Assembly: GCA_016718275.1 (NCBI GenBank)
Contig: JADKEA010000025.1
Coordinates: 132,891-196,890 of the forward strand
Source: Candidatus Villigracilis affinis
GTDB taxonomy: Bacteria > Chloroflexota > Anaerolineae > Anaerolineales > Villigracilaceae
Reading direction: 5' to 3'
Length of the DNA: 64,000 nt
Part shown: positions 8,746-16,399 of the stretch, piece after piece
Position numbering within the stretch: the stretch's first letter is position 1
Layout of the letters: the number at the start of each line of letters is the position of its first letter
Position numbers and translations under genes: made by a program
Notes under the pieces: model-generated
Database searches by the model: none
Told to the model about the DNA's origin: nothing
What the model saw: only the letters and a program-made list of their open reading frames with translations

Positions 8746-9057
8746 ATGAAATTTAACCCTGTTCTCTTTGCCAAAGCCATCTCAGATGAAACCCGCCAGA
8801 AGATTATGAACATCTGCTGTTGTTGTTCGCTTTCCGTCAACGAGATCGTTGAGAAGCTCGATGTTTCCCAGCCCACGGTTTCGCATCACCTCGCCATTTT
8901 GCGCGAAGCGGACCTGGTCACTGTGCGCGAAGATGGCAAGCAAACGTTCTACTCTCTCAATCAGGATAATGTCGCTTATTGTTGCGGCCAGCTCATGGTC
9001 AAGTTTGCACCGGAGTCTGTCGCCACAGAAAACCTGATTAAGACCATCAAGGCCTGA
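8746..9057 (+). CDS. arsR: ArsR/SmtB-family metalloregulator
   Basis: 103 residues, the normal length. The winged helix is clear, with the recognition helix in SVNEIVEKLDVSQPTVSHHL (about 30-49) followed by the wing REDGKQTFYSL. The metal site appears to be cysteine-only: four consecutive Cys at 24-27 just before the DNA-binding helices, and a pair at 79-80 near the C-terminus. Thiolate ligands of this kind bind As(III) or Sb(III) in ArsR proteins, although this exact placement is not one of the classical sites. It should repress its own promoter and, given the repeated operator, the two units downstream. Metal binding would release it. The gene ends 1 base before a terminator. Confidence 0.9.
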   Translation: MKFNPVLFAKAISDETRQKIMNICCCCSLSVNEIVEKLDVSQPTVSHHLAILREADLVTVREDGKQTFYSLNQDNVAYCCGQLMVKFAPESVATENLIKTIKA

Positions 9058-9058
9058 T

Positions 9059-9097
9059 CGGGAGATGTCTTCGGCCGAGACATCCTCCCGTTTTTTT
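9059..9097 (+). terminator. Rho-independent terminator after arsR
   Basis: The stem CGGGAG-ATGTCT pairs with AGACAT-C-CTCCCG, with a single bulge and a short loop, and is followed by seven Ts at 9091-9097. It makes arsR a transcription unit of its own, so that the next operator controls a separate promoter. Confidence 0.9.
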
Positions 9098-9107
9098 GGC
9101 AAGTTCC

Positions 9108-9123
9108 ATAGACAAACTTCTAT
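9108..9123. promoter_or_regulatory. ArsR-type operator, copy 2
   Basis: ATAGAC-AAAC-TTCTAT matches the arsR operator in layout and in 12 of 12 outer positions allowing one arm mismatch (GAC against TTC). It lies 17 bases before the start of the Cys-rich peptide gene, in a leader position. Confidence 0.7.
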
Positions 9124-9140
9124 ATGAAAGGAGATGCCCC

Positions 9141-9215
9141 ATGAACGAATTACCAGTTGTAAACGCTGAATGTTGTGAAGGCGGTTGTGAAAGCTGCGGT
9201 TGCGGCTGCTGCTAA
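9141..9215 (+). CDS. 24-residue Cys-rich peptide, putative metal or arsenic binder
   Basis: An ATG at 9141 with a strong ribosome binding site (GAAAGGAG, 9126-9133) opens a 24-codon frame ending at TAA 9213-9215. The product has seven Cys among its last 14 residues (CC, C, C, C, CC at positions 11, 12, 16, 19, 21, 23, 24), and the N-terminal ten residues have none. The CC and CxC spacings resemble metallothionein clusters. It lies between arsR and the permease gene, behind its own copy of the operator and before its own hairpin, so it looks like a separate regulated unit. A role in binding As(III) or handing it to the permease or ArsM is inference. It is too short for usual gene finders. Confidence 0.7.
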   Translation: MNELPVVNAECCEGGCESCGCGCC

Positions 9216-9223
9216 TGTTCGAA

Positions 9224-9249
9224 CTCTGTTCGCCGCATGGTGAACAGAG
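9224..9249 (+). terminator. Hairpin after the Cys-rich peptide gene
   Basis: CTCTGTTCGCC at 9224-9234 pairs with GGTGAACAGAG at 9239-9249 around a GCAT loop, with one mismatch near the loop. The nearest T run is 15 bases further (9264-9271), so termination may be partial. Confidence 0.55.
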
Positions 9250-9282
9250 CGCATTTATCGGTAAATTTTTTTACAAAAACAC

Positions 9283-9298
9283 ATAGACAATCTTCTAT
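9283..9298. promoter_or_regulatory. ArsR-type operator, copy 3
   Basis: ATAGAC-AATC-TTCTAT, extended to CATAG...CTATG, lies 15 bases before the permease start codon. It differs from copy 2 at only two central positions. Confidence 0.7.
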
Positions 9299-9313
9299 GC
9301 AAAGGATTTGACA

Positions 9314-10279
9314 ATGGATCTTACATCTCTACTTCAATATACGTTCGGCAAAGTTGTGGAAACCTTCTCTCACAATTGGTTTCTGCTTTTGCTCAGCATC
9401 ATTGCCAGCGCCGCGCTGAAACTCTATGTTGATGAAGATGCCATCGCGCGTTTTCTGAGGCGAAACACAAAGAATAGTGTGCTCATGTCTACGGGGGTTG
9501 CAGTGGCCACGCCGCTTTGCTCGTGCGGCACCACGGCCATTGTGCTGGGCATGATGGCTTCCACGGTCCCGTGGGCACCCATTGTGGCATTTCTAGTGGC
9601 CTCGCCGCTCACCTCCCCGCAGGAGCTTTTCTATAGCGCAGGCCTATTCGGCTGGGATTTCGCCATCGCATTCTTTGTCGCATCGATCGCGCTTGGCCTC
9701 GCAGGTGGAGCGATTGCCAGCTTTGCCGAATCACGCGGCTGGCTCGCAAATCAGGCCCGCATGGCCGCACCCAAATTTGCATCCACCTCACTGGGAATCA
9801 TGGGCGGCCCAGTTCCGCTTGACCTGCCAGTTATCATGCAACCTGTCGTGAAAACGGAAAAACCAAACATCACATTTCCAATGTTCATGCAAGAGATGTG
9901 GGCCGTCAGCAAACGTTTACTGCCTCTCTTCCTCGGCTTCACCTTCATCGGGTACATGCTCAACGGAATGATCCCCGCCGCGTGGATCACCAGCCTATTC
10001 GGCAGTGGACATGCATACAGCATTCCACTCGCCGCGACACTTGGGCTTCCGTTTTACGTCAACACCGAAGCATCCCTGCCGCTCGTCCGCGCGATGATTG
10101 ATAGCGGCATGAGTCAGGGTGCGGCGCTCGCCTTCCTCATCACAGGCGCAGGCACATCCCTCGGCGCACTGGGCGGAGCGCTCACCATCGCCCGCTGGCG
10201 TGTCATTGGCATCGTAATCGGCACACTGTGGATCGGCTCCATCATTCTCGGTTTTGCCTATAATCTTTTCATTCTGTGA
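9314..10279 (+). CDS. ArsP-like permease (PF03773 type)
   Basis: 321 residues with about eight to ten hydrophobic segments. The sequence ATPLCSCGTT (residues 66-74, Cys69 and Cys71) is the hallmark of the ArsP/DUF318 permeases, which export trivalent methylated or aromatic arsenicals; related members move copper or other metals. A second conserved repeat begins at GAGTSLGALGG. The ATG at 9314 has AAAGGA 8 bases upstream; a TTG at 9308 is a less likely start. An ArsR-type operator stands just before it, and the ArsM methyltransferase gene follows 20 bases after, so the pair plausibly methylates As(III) and exports the product. The exact substrate is inference. Confidence 0.85.
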   Translation: MDLTSLLQYTFGKVVETFSHNWFLLLLSIIASAALKLYVDEDAIARFLRRNTKNSVLMSTGVAVATPLCSCGTTAIVLGMMASTVPWAPIVAFLVASPLTSPQELFYSAGLFGWDFAIAFFVASIALGLAGGAIASFAESRGWLANQARMAAPKFASTSLGIMGGPVPLDLPVIMQPVVKTEKPNITFPMFMQEMWAVSKRLLPLFLGFTFIGYMLNGMIPAAWITSLFGSGHAYSIPLAATLGLPFYVNTEASLPLVRAMIDSGMSQGAALAFLITGAGTSLGALGGALTIARWRVIGIVIGTLWIGSIILGFAYNLFIL

Positions 10280-10299
10280 ATTTCAACAAGGAGACTCAA

Positions 10300-11097
10300 A
10301 TGACCCAATCCCCCACCCCCATTCACGAAACCGTTCGCGAGCATTACGCAGAGCGGATTAAGAGCAGCGCTTCCTGCTGCGGACCTTCCGACTGCTGCAG
10401 TCCGAACAACATTCTCTACCCCGAGCAGTTGCTCACTACAGTTCCATCCGACGTTGCCAACACCAGCTATGGCTGCGGCGACCCAATCACACTCGCCTCG
10501 TTGAAACCCGGTCAAACCGTGCTCGATCTCGGTTCAGGCGCAGGTCTCGATTGCATCCTCGCCGCACAAAAGGTCGGTGAAACTGGCCATGTCATCGGCG
10601 TAGATATGACTCCTGAAATGATCGAACGCGCCACAGCCAACGCGAAAAAGGTCAACTTGACCAATGTCGAATTTCGTCAAGGCTATCTCGAAGAACTCCC
10701 CGTTGAAAACAACACAGTGGATGTCATCATCTCCAATTGCGTTATCAACCTCTCGCCAGACAAGGAAAAGGTTTTTACAGAAGCCTTCCGTGTACTCGCC
10801 CCCGGCGGCAAATTGGCCGTTTCTGATATCGTCACGGCTGGCCTCCTGCCCGAACCCGTGCGCCAAAGCCTAAGCGCTTGGGCCGGATGTGTGGCTGGCG
10901 CAGTGCAAGCGGATGAATATATCGCCATGATGAAATCCGTCGGCTTCACCGACATTTCCGTTACCCCCGTCTTCTTCGACAAGGAAACCGTCGACTCTGC
11001 CCTCGCCGATATGAAACTGGACATGGCCGACTATCCGCGCGAAGAAGTGTACAAGGCCATTTACAGCGCCAAGATCACAGCCTACAAGCCCGCATAA
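10300..11097 (+). CDS. arsM: Arsenite methyltransferase (ArsM)
   Basis: 265 residues. VLDLGSGAGLD (about 74-84) is the SAM-binding motif I, with GVDMTPEM as motif II. The family signatures SNCVINLSPDK and GCVAGA carry the two conserved catalytic cysteines, and the N-terminus has a CCGPSDCC cluster (26-33), common in bacterial ArsM, plus Cys59. The enzyme transfers methyl groups from SAM to As(III), forming methylarsenite and dimethylarsenite. It starts at 10300 behind AAGGAG, 20 bases after the permease gene, so the two form one operon. A palindromic spacer repeat follows the stop. Confidence 0.93.
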   Translation: MTQSPTPIHETVREHYAERIKSSASCCGPSDCCSPNNILYPEQLLTTVPSDVANTSYGCGDPITLASLKPGQTVLDLGSGAGLDCILAAQKVGETGHVIGVDMTPEMIERATANAKKVNLTNVEFRQGYLEELPVENNTVDVIISNCVINLSPDKEKVFTEAFRVLAPGGKLAVSDIVTAGLLPEPVRQSLSAWAGCVAGAVQADEYIAMMKSVGFTDISVTPVFFDKETVDSALADMKLDMADYPREEVYKAIYSAKITAYKPA

Positions 11098-11113
11098 AAA
11101 TTCTAATTTCTTT

Positions 11114-11162
11114 ACCACAAAGCCACAGAGACTCAAAGAAAAACTTTGTGGCTCTGTGGCTT
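11114..11162. repeat. Palindromic spacer repeat
   Basis: AAGCCACAGAG at 11120-11130 is exactly mirrored by CTCTGTGGCTT at 11152-11162; CCACAAAG and CTTTGTGG offer an alternative pairing. It lies between convergent genes and may terminate both. Confidence 0.6.
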
Positions 11163-11217
11163 GATAACTTCATAGTTCAGTTTTCAGAAACTCATTTAAT
11201 AACACCCGAACCTTCAC

Positions 11218-11445
11218 TTACGAATCAGGTTGTATTTTCTGAATGTTCTTCGGATTAAACACGGAGATCTGCCTGGTACCAAGCAAGACCTGCGCCTCTG
11301 GGGTCAATTCCACCCAAAAAAAACTGCGATGTTCGGAATATGGGTCTACTTTGAAGACCGTGCCGTTGTACCAGCCTTCCTTCTCACCGAACTTGGAATC
11401 CAGATAGATCTTTACCCGATCGCCGATGCGAATCGCTTCTGTCAT
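11218..11445 (-). CDS. Small unknown protein, 75 residues
   Basis: I do not recognise a family with certainty. The N-terminal half, IRIGDRVKIYLDSKFGEKEGWYNGTVFKV, reads like a small SH3/KOW-type barrel strand pattern, as in proteins that bind RNA or DNA. There are no membrane segments. It is the last gene of a minus-strand run and starts 9 bases after the stop of the PPOX-family gene. Confidence 0.65.
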   Translation of the reverse strand: MTEAIRIGDRVKIYLDSKFGEKEGWYNGTVFKVDPYSEHRSFFWVELTPEAQVLLGTRQISVFNPKNIQKIQPDS

Positions 11446-11454
11446 TTCAGCCCA

Positions 11455-11877
11455 TCACCAACCGCGCAGCGAAGTCGGCTTGACGCGGATCGCCGTCGAA
11501 TATTCTTTGCTGAATTGCTCAAGGGTCATCCCCAATTCCTTGATGCCCTTACGATATTTACGCAAGTAAGCAGAGACTTTATGTGCAGGCGGCGTCTTCG
11601 CATCCAGAGTCGCCATGCCGATGTACACGACCACGTTCTGGTCGCCTGTTTCATCCGTATTGAAATGCAGGGAAACACTTCCATTCTCACGGATATGTTG
11701 AACCTTGTGCGCCTTTGCCTGGCTGAAGATCAAAAAGGCATCCTCATCCCAAATGAACCACACGGGTCTGGGCTGGGGAACATGATTCGCATCCACTGTG
11801 GTCAGCCAGACAACATATTCACTCTTGATCATCTTCTTCGCCTTGCGTTCAAGCTTCACCTTCGAGTCGCTCATCAC
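11455..11877 (-). CDS. PPOX-class flavin/F420-dependent oxidoreductase (Rv3369-like)
   Basis: 140 residues with the split-barrel fold of the pyridoxamine 5'-phosphate oxidase class. SEYVVWLTTVDANHVPQPRPVWFIW is the typical first strand pair, and VYIGMATL and the RKYRKGIKELGMT segment match the group annotated as F420-dependent, Rv3369 type. Whether it uses F420 or FMN cannot be decided from sequence; no F420 biosynthesis gene is in the window. It lies in the middle of a minus-strand run between a small membrane protein and a 75-residue unknown. Confidence 0.75.
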   Translation of the reverse strand: MMSDSKVKLERKAKKMIKSEYVVWLTTVDANHVPQPRPVWFIWDEDAFLIFSQAKAHKVQHIRENGSVSLHFNTDETGDQNVVVYIGMATLDAKTPPAHKVSAYLRKYRKGIKELGMTLEQFSKEYSTAIRVKPTSLRGW

Positions 11878-11905
11878 TGCCTCCTGTTTAATATTTACTG
11901 GATGA

Positions 11906-12088
11906 TTATTTACGATTTACAAACCAAAACACTCCCGCGCTGACAGCCATGATGATTCCGCCATTGATGGCCCACTGCGGGTCGCCCGTCATAAAACTGC
12001 CTGGCAACACATTGATTCCCTGCAAAAACCAAATTCCGCCTGCCAGAAAAAACAAAACCGAAACCACCTTCACGACATTCTTTAACAT
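11906..12088 (-). CDS. Small two-helix membrane protein
   Basis: 60 residues with two hydrophobic segments (about 7-24 and 42-56) separated by a PGSFMTGDPQWAINGG loop. This matches a widely found, uncharacterised family of small integral membrane proteins in bacteria. The function is unknown. It lies 40 bases downstream of the M55 aminopeptidase gene. Confidence 0.65.
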   Translation of the reverse strand: MLKNVVKVVSVLFFLAGGIWFLQGINVLPGSFMTGDPQWAINGGIIMAVSAGVFWFVNRK

Positions 12089-12128
12089 AACCTAATCCTC
12101 TCTCGCCAATCACAACCTATTTTCTGAT

Positions 12129-12950
12129 CTATCCCGCCAGCGACACCAAGACGCGAAATGCAAGATAGGTCGTCACCATGTCATCAGCGAAATACTCAAC
12201 GTGCTGATCCATCGTCCGCACAGCACCAGGCATAAGGGCCGCCCTGTCCGCCATTTCAGATTGAGCGAATTCCAAGGTCATTTTGATGGGCTTCGAAATC
12301 TTGAACGGCTTTGGCGCTTTTCCACTGCGCAGGTTGATCACTGCCCGTTTGGCAGCTTCCTCGATCAAACTGGCAGATGCCGCAGGAGATAAACATTCAG
12401 CCGACATACGGCCAACGGCCTTCTTCACTTGTGCGGTCTCAATGGCGTTGCCAAAAATTTCGCGCACTTCAGCGCACAGGGTTTGGTCGCCCGCAGCCAT
12501 AATAACAGGGACATCAAAATGCCCGCACACCGCGCCATTCAACCCCGATTCGCCAATGGCCCGATCATTGATCCACAGCCCGGATACACTCTCCGACCAT
12601 GTGTGATCGAGGATCGCATTGACCACACCCATGCGCCCGTGATAACCAACGAACATCACACCATCCACACCATCGTCCACGCCTTGCACCATCGAAAGCG
12701 GCGCAGGTGAACCAGAATTCAGCATCGCTCGCGCATCCAACTCCTCGATCAAAATATTCCTGCCATTGTGGTGACCATCCGTCACCACAACCGACGTGGC
12801 CCCGCCCGCAAACGCCCCGCGAATGGCGGCATTCACATCCGCAGTCATCAACATGCGAAAACGGGAATATTCGGGATGGCTGGGATTGACCTGATCCCAA
12901 TGCACAACCCCGGTGATCCCCTCCATATCTGCTGCAATTAAAATTTTCAT
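12129..12950 (-). CDS. M55-family D-aminopeptidase (DppA-like)
   Basis: 273 residues, the family length. The zinc ligands of Bacillus DppA are all in place: Asp8 and Glu10 (AADMEG), His60 (TDGHHNG), His104 (GYHGRMG) and Glu134 (AIGESGLNG). These enzymes cleave D-Ala dipeptides or other peptides, often to recover cell-wall peptides. The start at 12950 lies 9 bases after the stop of the upstream methyltransferase gene, with a GGATGTTATG context that gives a usable ribosome binding site. No peptide transporter gene is next to it. Confidence 0.9.
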   Translation of the reverse strand: MKILIAADMEGITGVVHWDQVNPSHPEYSRFRMLMTADVNAAIRGAFAGGATSVVVTDGHHNGRNILIEELDARAMLNSGSPAPLSMVQGVDDGVDGVMFVGYHGRMGVVNAILDHTWSESVSGLWINDRAIGESGLNGAVCGHFDVPVIMAAGDQTLCAEVREIFGNAIETAQVKKAVGRMSAECLSPAASASLIEEAAKRAVINLRSGKAPKPFKISKPIKMTLEFAQSEMADRAALMPGAVRTMDQHVEYFADDMVTTYLAFRVLVSLAG

Positions 12951-12959
12951 AACATCCTT

Positions 12960-13733
12960 TTACGGTTTCAACGCGCGCGTCGCCATGTACGTTGAAATAT
13001 ATTCGCTGATCTTCATCCCGTTATGAGCATCTTCATACATATCGATGAGATGAAACCCCGCATCCATCTGACCTGTCAACTGGTCGGTGAACGAATGGCC
13101 AAACTCAGCAGGACGGTCTTCCGCTTTGAGGCGTTCCAGCCCATAGGTTTCGATATCTGAATACGGGATCTTATTTTGCACATTCAAAATGCCGTTATCC
13201 AAATCCTCCCAATTAAAGATATAGAACAACGGATTCATGAATCCAGAAAGCAGTGTGCCACCATGGCGAAGCACACGATAAGCCTCCTTCCAAACGGGGC
13301 GGATCTCGTGGATGAACAGATTCGAAACGGGATGAAAGACCAGGTCAAAACTTTCATCGGCAAACACGGAAAGGTCGCGCATATCCCCTTCCACCGTGCG
13401 GATGTTTAATCCATCACGGTCGGCAACTTCGCGGTCACGATCCAATTGGGCGGGAGAATTATCGAAGATGGTGACATCAGCCCCAGCAGCCGCCAAAGTG
13501 GGACCCTGCTGACCGCCGCCACAGGCCAGCCCGAGGATCTTCAATCCCTGAATAGGCGGAAACCATTTCTGCGGTACAGGTTTGTTCTCCGTCAACACAA
13601 CCGACCAATCGCCTTTGCGGGCATTGGCGATCACTTCGGGGGAAACGGGAACCGTCCATGGGTTTTTACCAGAACGCACCTGGTTATCCCAGGCTTCGCG
13701 ATTGTAAGAGCGGATATCGTTATTTGAATCCAT
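12960..13733 (-). CDS. Class I SAM-dependent methyltransferase
   Basis: 257 residues. LKILGLACGGGQQGP (about 64-78) is the SAM-binding glycine loop with the unusual ACGGGQQ form, VTIFDNS the acidic motif II, and SFDLVFHPVSNLFI motif IV. The substrate cannot be told. It is the first gene of the minus-strand run down to 11218 and is divergent from the lipoprotein gene at 13832, so a promoter should lie in the 98 bases between them. Confidence 0.8.
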   Translation of the reverse strand: MDSNNDIRSYNREAWDNQVRSGKNPWTVPVSPEVIANARKGDWSVVLTENKPVPQKWFPPIQGLKILGLACGGGQQGPTLAAAGADVTIFDNSPAQLDRDREVADRDGLNIRTVEGDMRDLSVFADESFDLVFHPVSNLFIHEIRPVWKEAYRVLRHGGTLLSGFMNPLFYIFNWEDLDNGILNVQNKIPYSDIETYGLERLKAEDRPAEFGHSFTDQLTGQMDAGFHLIDMYEDAHNGMKISEYISTYMATRALKP

Positions 13734-13831
13734 AAGACCTCATCTCACTTCGAGTTTTTGTTACAAAATTTTTACACGGGGGCAATTGGGGAATAAATCC
13801 CGTCCGTACAATTACAACATAGGAGACCACC

Positions 13832-14749
13832 ATGCGCAAGTATCTTTTTATTATCTTTCTAACGCTTTTTATTCTGTCCTGCGGAACGCCCGCAGCGGCA
13901 GCAGGCGAATCACCCACAGCGGCGGAAATGCCTGTTGAATCAGTCACCCAGCCCACGGTTAAGAATGAAGCGCTAACGTCTGTCGCTACATCCACAACCA
14001 TGCTTTACATTTCAGCCACGATGCACATCGAGTCACAACCTGATTCATGGCCAAAGGATGTGGATTCCTTCCTCGCCTCTATCCAGCAGTTGACCGATGC
14101 GGGTGTGCGCCTCTCCATCGGCGCGGATGTGGGGTGGCTGACGGGCGGCGTGCGCGTGCAGGAGATTATTCAGCGCACAAGCGCGATGGGCGTGCAATGG
14201 GATGTACATACACACAAACTGACCGACCGTGCTAAAGCGGCTTACCTGATCGCGAAGTATGGTGTCACGCCCACCAGTGTCATCAGCGGGATGCAAATCA
14301 ACGAATTTGATAAAGCGCGGCGGCCTTCAACGTACAAAGGTTACACGTGGACACCGCAAGTGGTTTGGGGTGGAGTGGTCTGCGTGGGTCACCGCCCGGG
14401 CTGCGACGATACGTCCATTGCGCTGTACCGCCCCACCAGCAGCGCCAAATACGATGTGCATGACCCGAACGGAAACATCGTGCGTGTGGGCAATTCAGAT
14501 CATCAACTTGCAAGCGCAGAATCATTGCTCGCGCAGATCGAAGCAGGGACATATTCCTTGCCAATGCTCAGCTTTACGTTCATGATCGAACCTGAGACTT
14601 TGCAAATCGTCAACTCAGAAGACGGCCTCACTGAAATTCTCGCCTTCGTGGAGCGAATGAAGCAGAATCCAACTGTCCGCTTTGCAACGATCGAAGAGAC
14701 GGCGCAGGCCTGGGTTACGGCGGGTGGCATGCCGATCCGAATTCCATAA
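13832..14749 (+). CDS. Lipoprotein, possibly of polysaccharide-deacetylase-like fold
   Basis: 305 residues. The signal peptide ends in ILSC, so it is a lipoprotein, and a Pro/Thr/Ala-rich linker follows. The mature part has the layout of the glycoside hydrolase/deacetylase barrel: DAGVRLSIGADVGW, a WDVHTHKLTD segment with two His, and a C-terminal MLSFTFMIEP strand then a final IEETAQAWVT helix. The metal-binding His of NodB enzymes may correspond to HTH, but I cannot place all ligands, so activity is uncertain. RBS AGGAGA precedes the ATG. A terminator hairpin follows. Confidence 0.65.
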   Translation: MRKYLFIIFLTLFILSCGTPAAAAGESPTAAEMPVESVTQPTVKNEALTSVATSTTMLYISATMHIESQPDSWPKDVDSFLASIQQLTDAGVRLSIGADVGWLTGGVRVQEIIQRTSAMGVQWDVHTHKLTDRAKAAYLIAKYGVTPTSVISGMQINEFDKARRPSTYKGYTWTPQVVWGGVVCVGHRPGCDDTSIALYRPTSSAKYDVHDPNGNIVRVGNSDHQLASAESLLAQIEAGTYSLPMLSFTFMIEPETLQIVNSEDGLTEILAFVERMKQNPTVRFATIEETAQAWVTAGGMPIRIP

Positions 14750-14769
14750 TACGCACCTTATTAAACTTT

Positions 14770-14798
14770 GAGAGTCGGGCTGCGTAGGCCCGACTCTC
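14770..14798. terminator. Hairpin between convergent genes
   Basis: GAGAGTCGGGC and its exact complement GCCCGACTCTC enclose a 7-base loop. It stands between the lipoprotein gene and the MFS gene and could end transcription from either side. Confidence 0.75.
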
Positions 14799-14820
14799 TC
14801 GTGAGGGGAACAACAACTTG

Positions 14821-16059
14821 CTAATCTGCAGCGGCTGGTTCGACCGCCATAGATACCGGGGAGTGGTGGATCCGATCCAAAATGATGTAACCGAGCATGG
14901 CAATTCCACCGATCACGCCGCATGCAACCCATAGCCAGTTCGGGTTGATGTTTTCCATGATCCAGCCTGCCATGTAAGGACCTGCCGCAAAAGCAATGCC
15001 CCAGGAAAGCCCTGAGATTGCCATGTAACGTCCACGCATTTCTTCGGGGGCAAAGCTCGCCACGAGCGCCTGCTGAAAGGGCGAGACGACCATTTCGCCA
15101 ATGGTGATGATGACCATCGCAAATACAAAGAGCATGTAGGTCGAGGTAAATCCATACATGGCGAAGCCGATCGCATATAACGCGGTGCCGAGTGCCATCA
15201 TCAACATGGGTTTGTATTTTTCAAGTTTGCGCGCAATCCAGAACTGGAACAGCACAACGATGAACGCGTTCATACTGAGCAGATATCCATAATTCAATTC
15301 GGGAATGCCGTGACTATCACGCAGATATACGCCGAGAGTGGTGTTCATGTTCATATACACAAGCGCCATCAAGATCGTGACAAAGACAAAGCCCATGAAC
15401 GGAATATCTTTGAAAACTTTTCCATAGCCTGCGAAAGTTTGGGCGACCGTTTCAGTTTTCGCATCTGGATGTGCCTTGGGCTTGGTTTCTGGCAGGGCAA
15501 AGAGGACGATCCCCGCCGCAACCACGCTGATGACTGCGTCGATGATGAAAAGCAGGATGTACGATTTCGCGATCAACAGCCCAGCCACAGCGGGAGCAAT
15601 GATCACTGCCAGGTTGAAGATCACACGGATGATGCCGTACCCTTCGGCACGTTTGTTTTCGGGGAGCAGATCAGCCACCACGGCTTCATGGGCAGGGCCG
15701 CCGATACTGGAAAGTGTGCCAACAATGACCGACACCGCTACGAAAATTCCCAGTGTGGGAGCGTACCCCATTCCAAGTGCGCTCAATGCAGAAAGCAACA
15801 AGCTAAAGATGATCACGCCTTTGCGCCCTACGCGATCTGTGAGCGCGCCGCCAAGAGCACTGCCCACCAGCCCTGAAATGGAGAAGATCCCAAACAGGAT
15901 CCCAACCGTGGCCATGCCAATCTCGAATTTTTTAGTGAGATACAGCGCAAAGAACGGATAAAGCATGAATCCACCGAAGCGGTCTATGAAAACGATAATG
16001 TTATAGACCCAGAACGCCTTGGGGTATTCATGGTAAATGGACTTAAGTTTTGCTAACAT
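14821..16059 (-). CDS. Major facilitator superfamily exporter
   Basis: 412 residues with about twelve hydrophobic segments. GGALTDRVGRKGVI (about 74-87) is the loop 2-3 motif of MFS transporters, and the N-terminal half resembles multidrug exporters of the MdtH/YfcJ kind. The substrate is unknown. It is downstream of a small protein gene and an ArsR-type regulator on the same strand, with a terminator-like hairpin between, so it may be under both repressor control and attenuation. Confidence 0.85.
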   Translation of the reverse strand: MLAKLKSIYHEYPKAFWVYNIIVFIDRFGGFMLYPFFALYLTKKFEIGMATVGILFGIFSISGLVGSALGGALTDRVGRKGVIIFSLLLSALSALGMGYAPTLGIFVAVSVIVGTLSSIGGPAHEAVVADLLPENKRAEGYGIIRVIFNLAVIIAPAVAGLLIAKSYILLFIIDAVISVVAAGIVLFALPETKPKAHPDAKTETVAQTFAGYGKVFKDIPFMGFVFVTILMALVYMNMNTTLGVYLRDSHGIPELNYGYLLSMNAFIVVLFQFWIARKLEKYKPMLMMALGTALYAIGFAMYGFTSTYMLFVFAMVIITIGEMVVSPFQQALVASFAPEEMRGRYMAISGLSWGIAFAAGPYMAGWIMENINPNWLWVACGVIGGIAMLGYIILDRIHHSPVSMAVEPAAAD

Positions 16060-16083
16060 TCTCTCTCTCCTTGAGAATAAAAA

Positions 16084-16129
16084 CTTCGGAAGCCTGTTTC
16101 AGCATTTCATCAGTAACAGGCTTCCGAAG
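16084..16129 (-). terminator. Terminator or attenuator upstream of the MFS gene
   Basis: A perfect 15-bp stem (CTTCGGAAGCCTGTT at 16084-16098 with 16115-16129) is followed on the minus strand by TTTTTATT. It ends the regulator/77-residue-protein transcript and lies 25 bases before the MFS start, so some readthrough is needed for the exporter to be co-expressed. Confidence 0.85.
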
Positions 16130-16146
16130 GAAAAGCCGTAATATTA

Positions 16147-16380
16147 TTAATGGGCGTAGCGGCGGTTCGAGTTGCGGCGGTTTTGCGCAGGAGCTTCGTA
16201 ACGTTTTACCAAGCCTTCACCGCGTTCGATCATCCACTGGCCAAATCCGCGCAAGATGCGTGTCGATAAATTGGGGCGATACACCCGAACATTCACTGCC
16301 TGCAACTGTCTGTCACTTAATTCGCGTTCGATATCTCTCTGATGTTCTTCAACCAAATACTCTTCCAAAAGCGGGTTCAT
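16147..16380 (-). CDS. Small basic protein of unknown function, 77 residues
   Basis: No family recognised. An acidic helical N-terminus (LLEEYLVEEHQRDIEREL) is followed by a strongly basic half ending in Arg/Asn-rich residues. The start lies 19 bases after the regulator stop, with AAGGAGG upstream, so it belongs to the same operon. It might bind nucleic acid, or simply be a small cytoplasmic partner; the sequence does not decide. Confidence 0.6.
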   Translation of the reverse strand: MNPLLEEYLVEEHQRDIERELSDRQLQAVNVRVYRPNLSTRILRGFGQWMIERGEGLVKRYEAPAQNRRNSNRRYAH

Positions 16381-16399
16381 GTTAAGCCTCCTTCAACGA

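Noticed and set aside
11230..11943. A 237-codon plus-strand frame over the PPOX-class gene
   Set aside because: The minus strand encodes a clear flavin-family protein with operon spacing and ribosome binding sites; the plus frame has neither.
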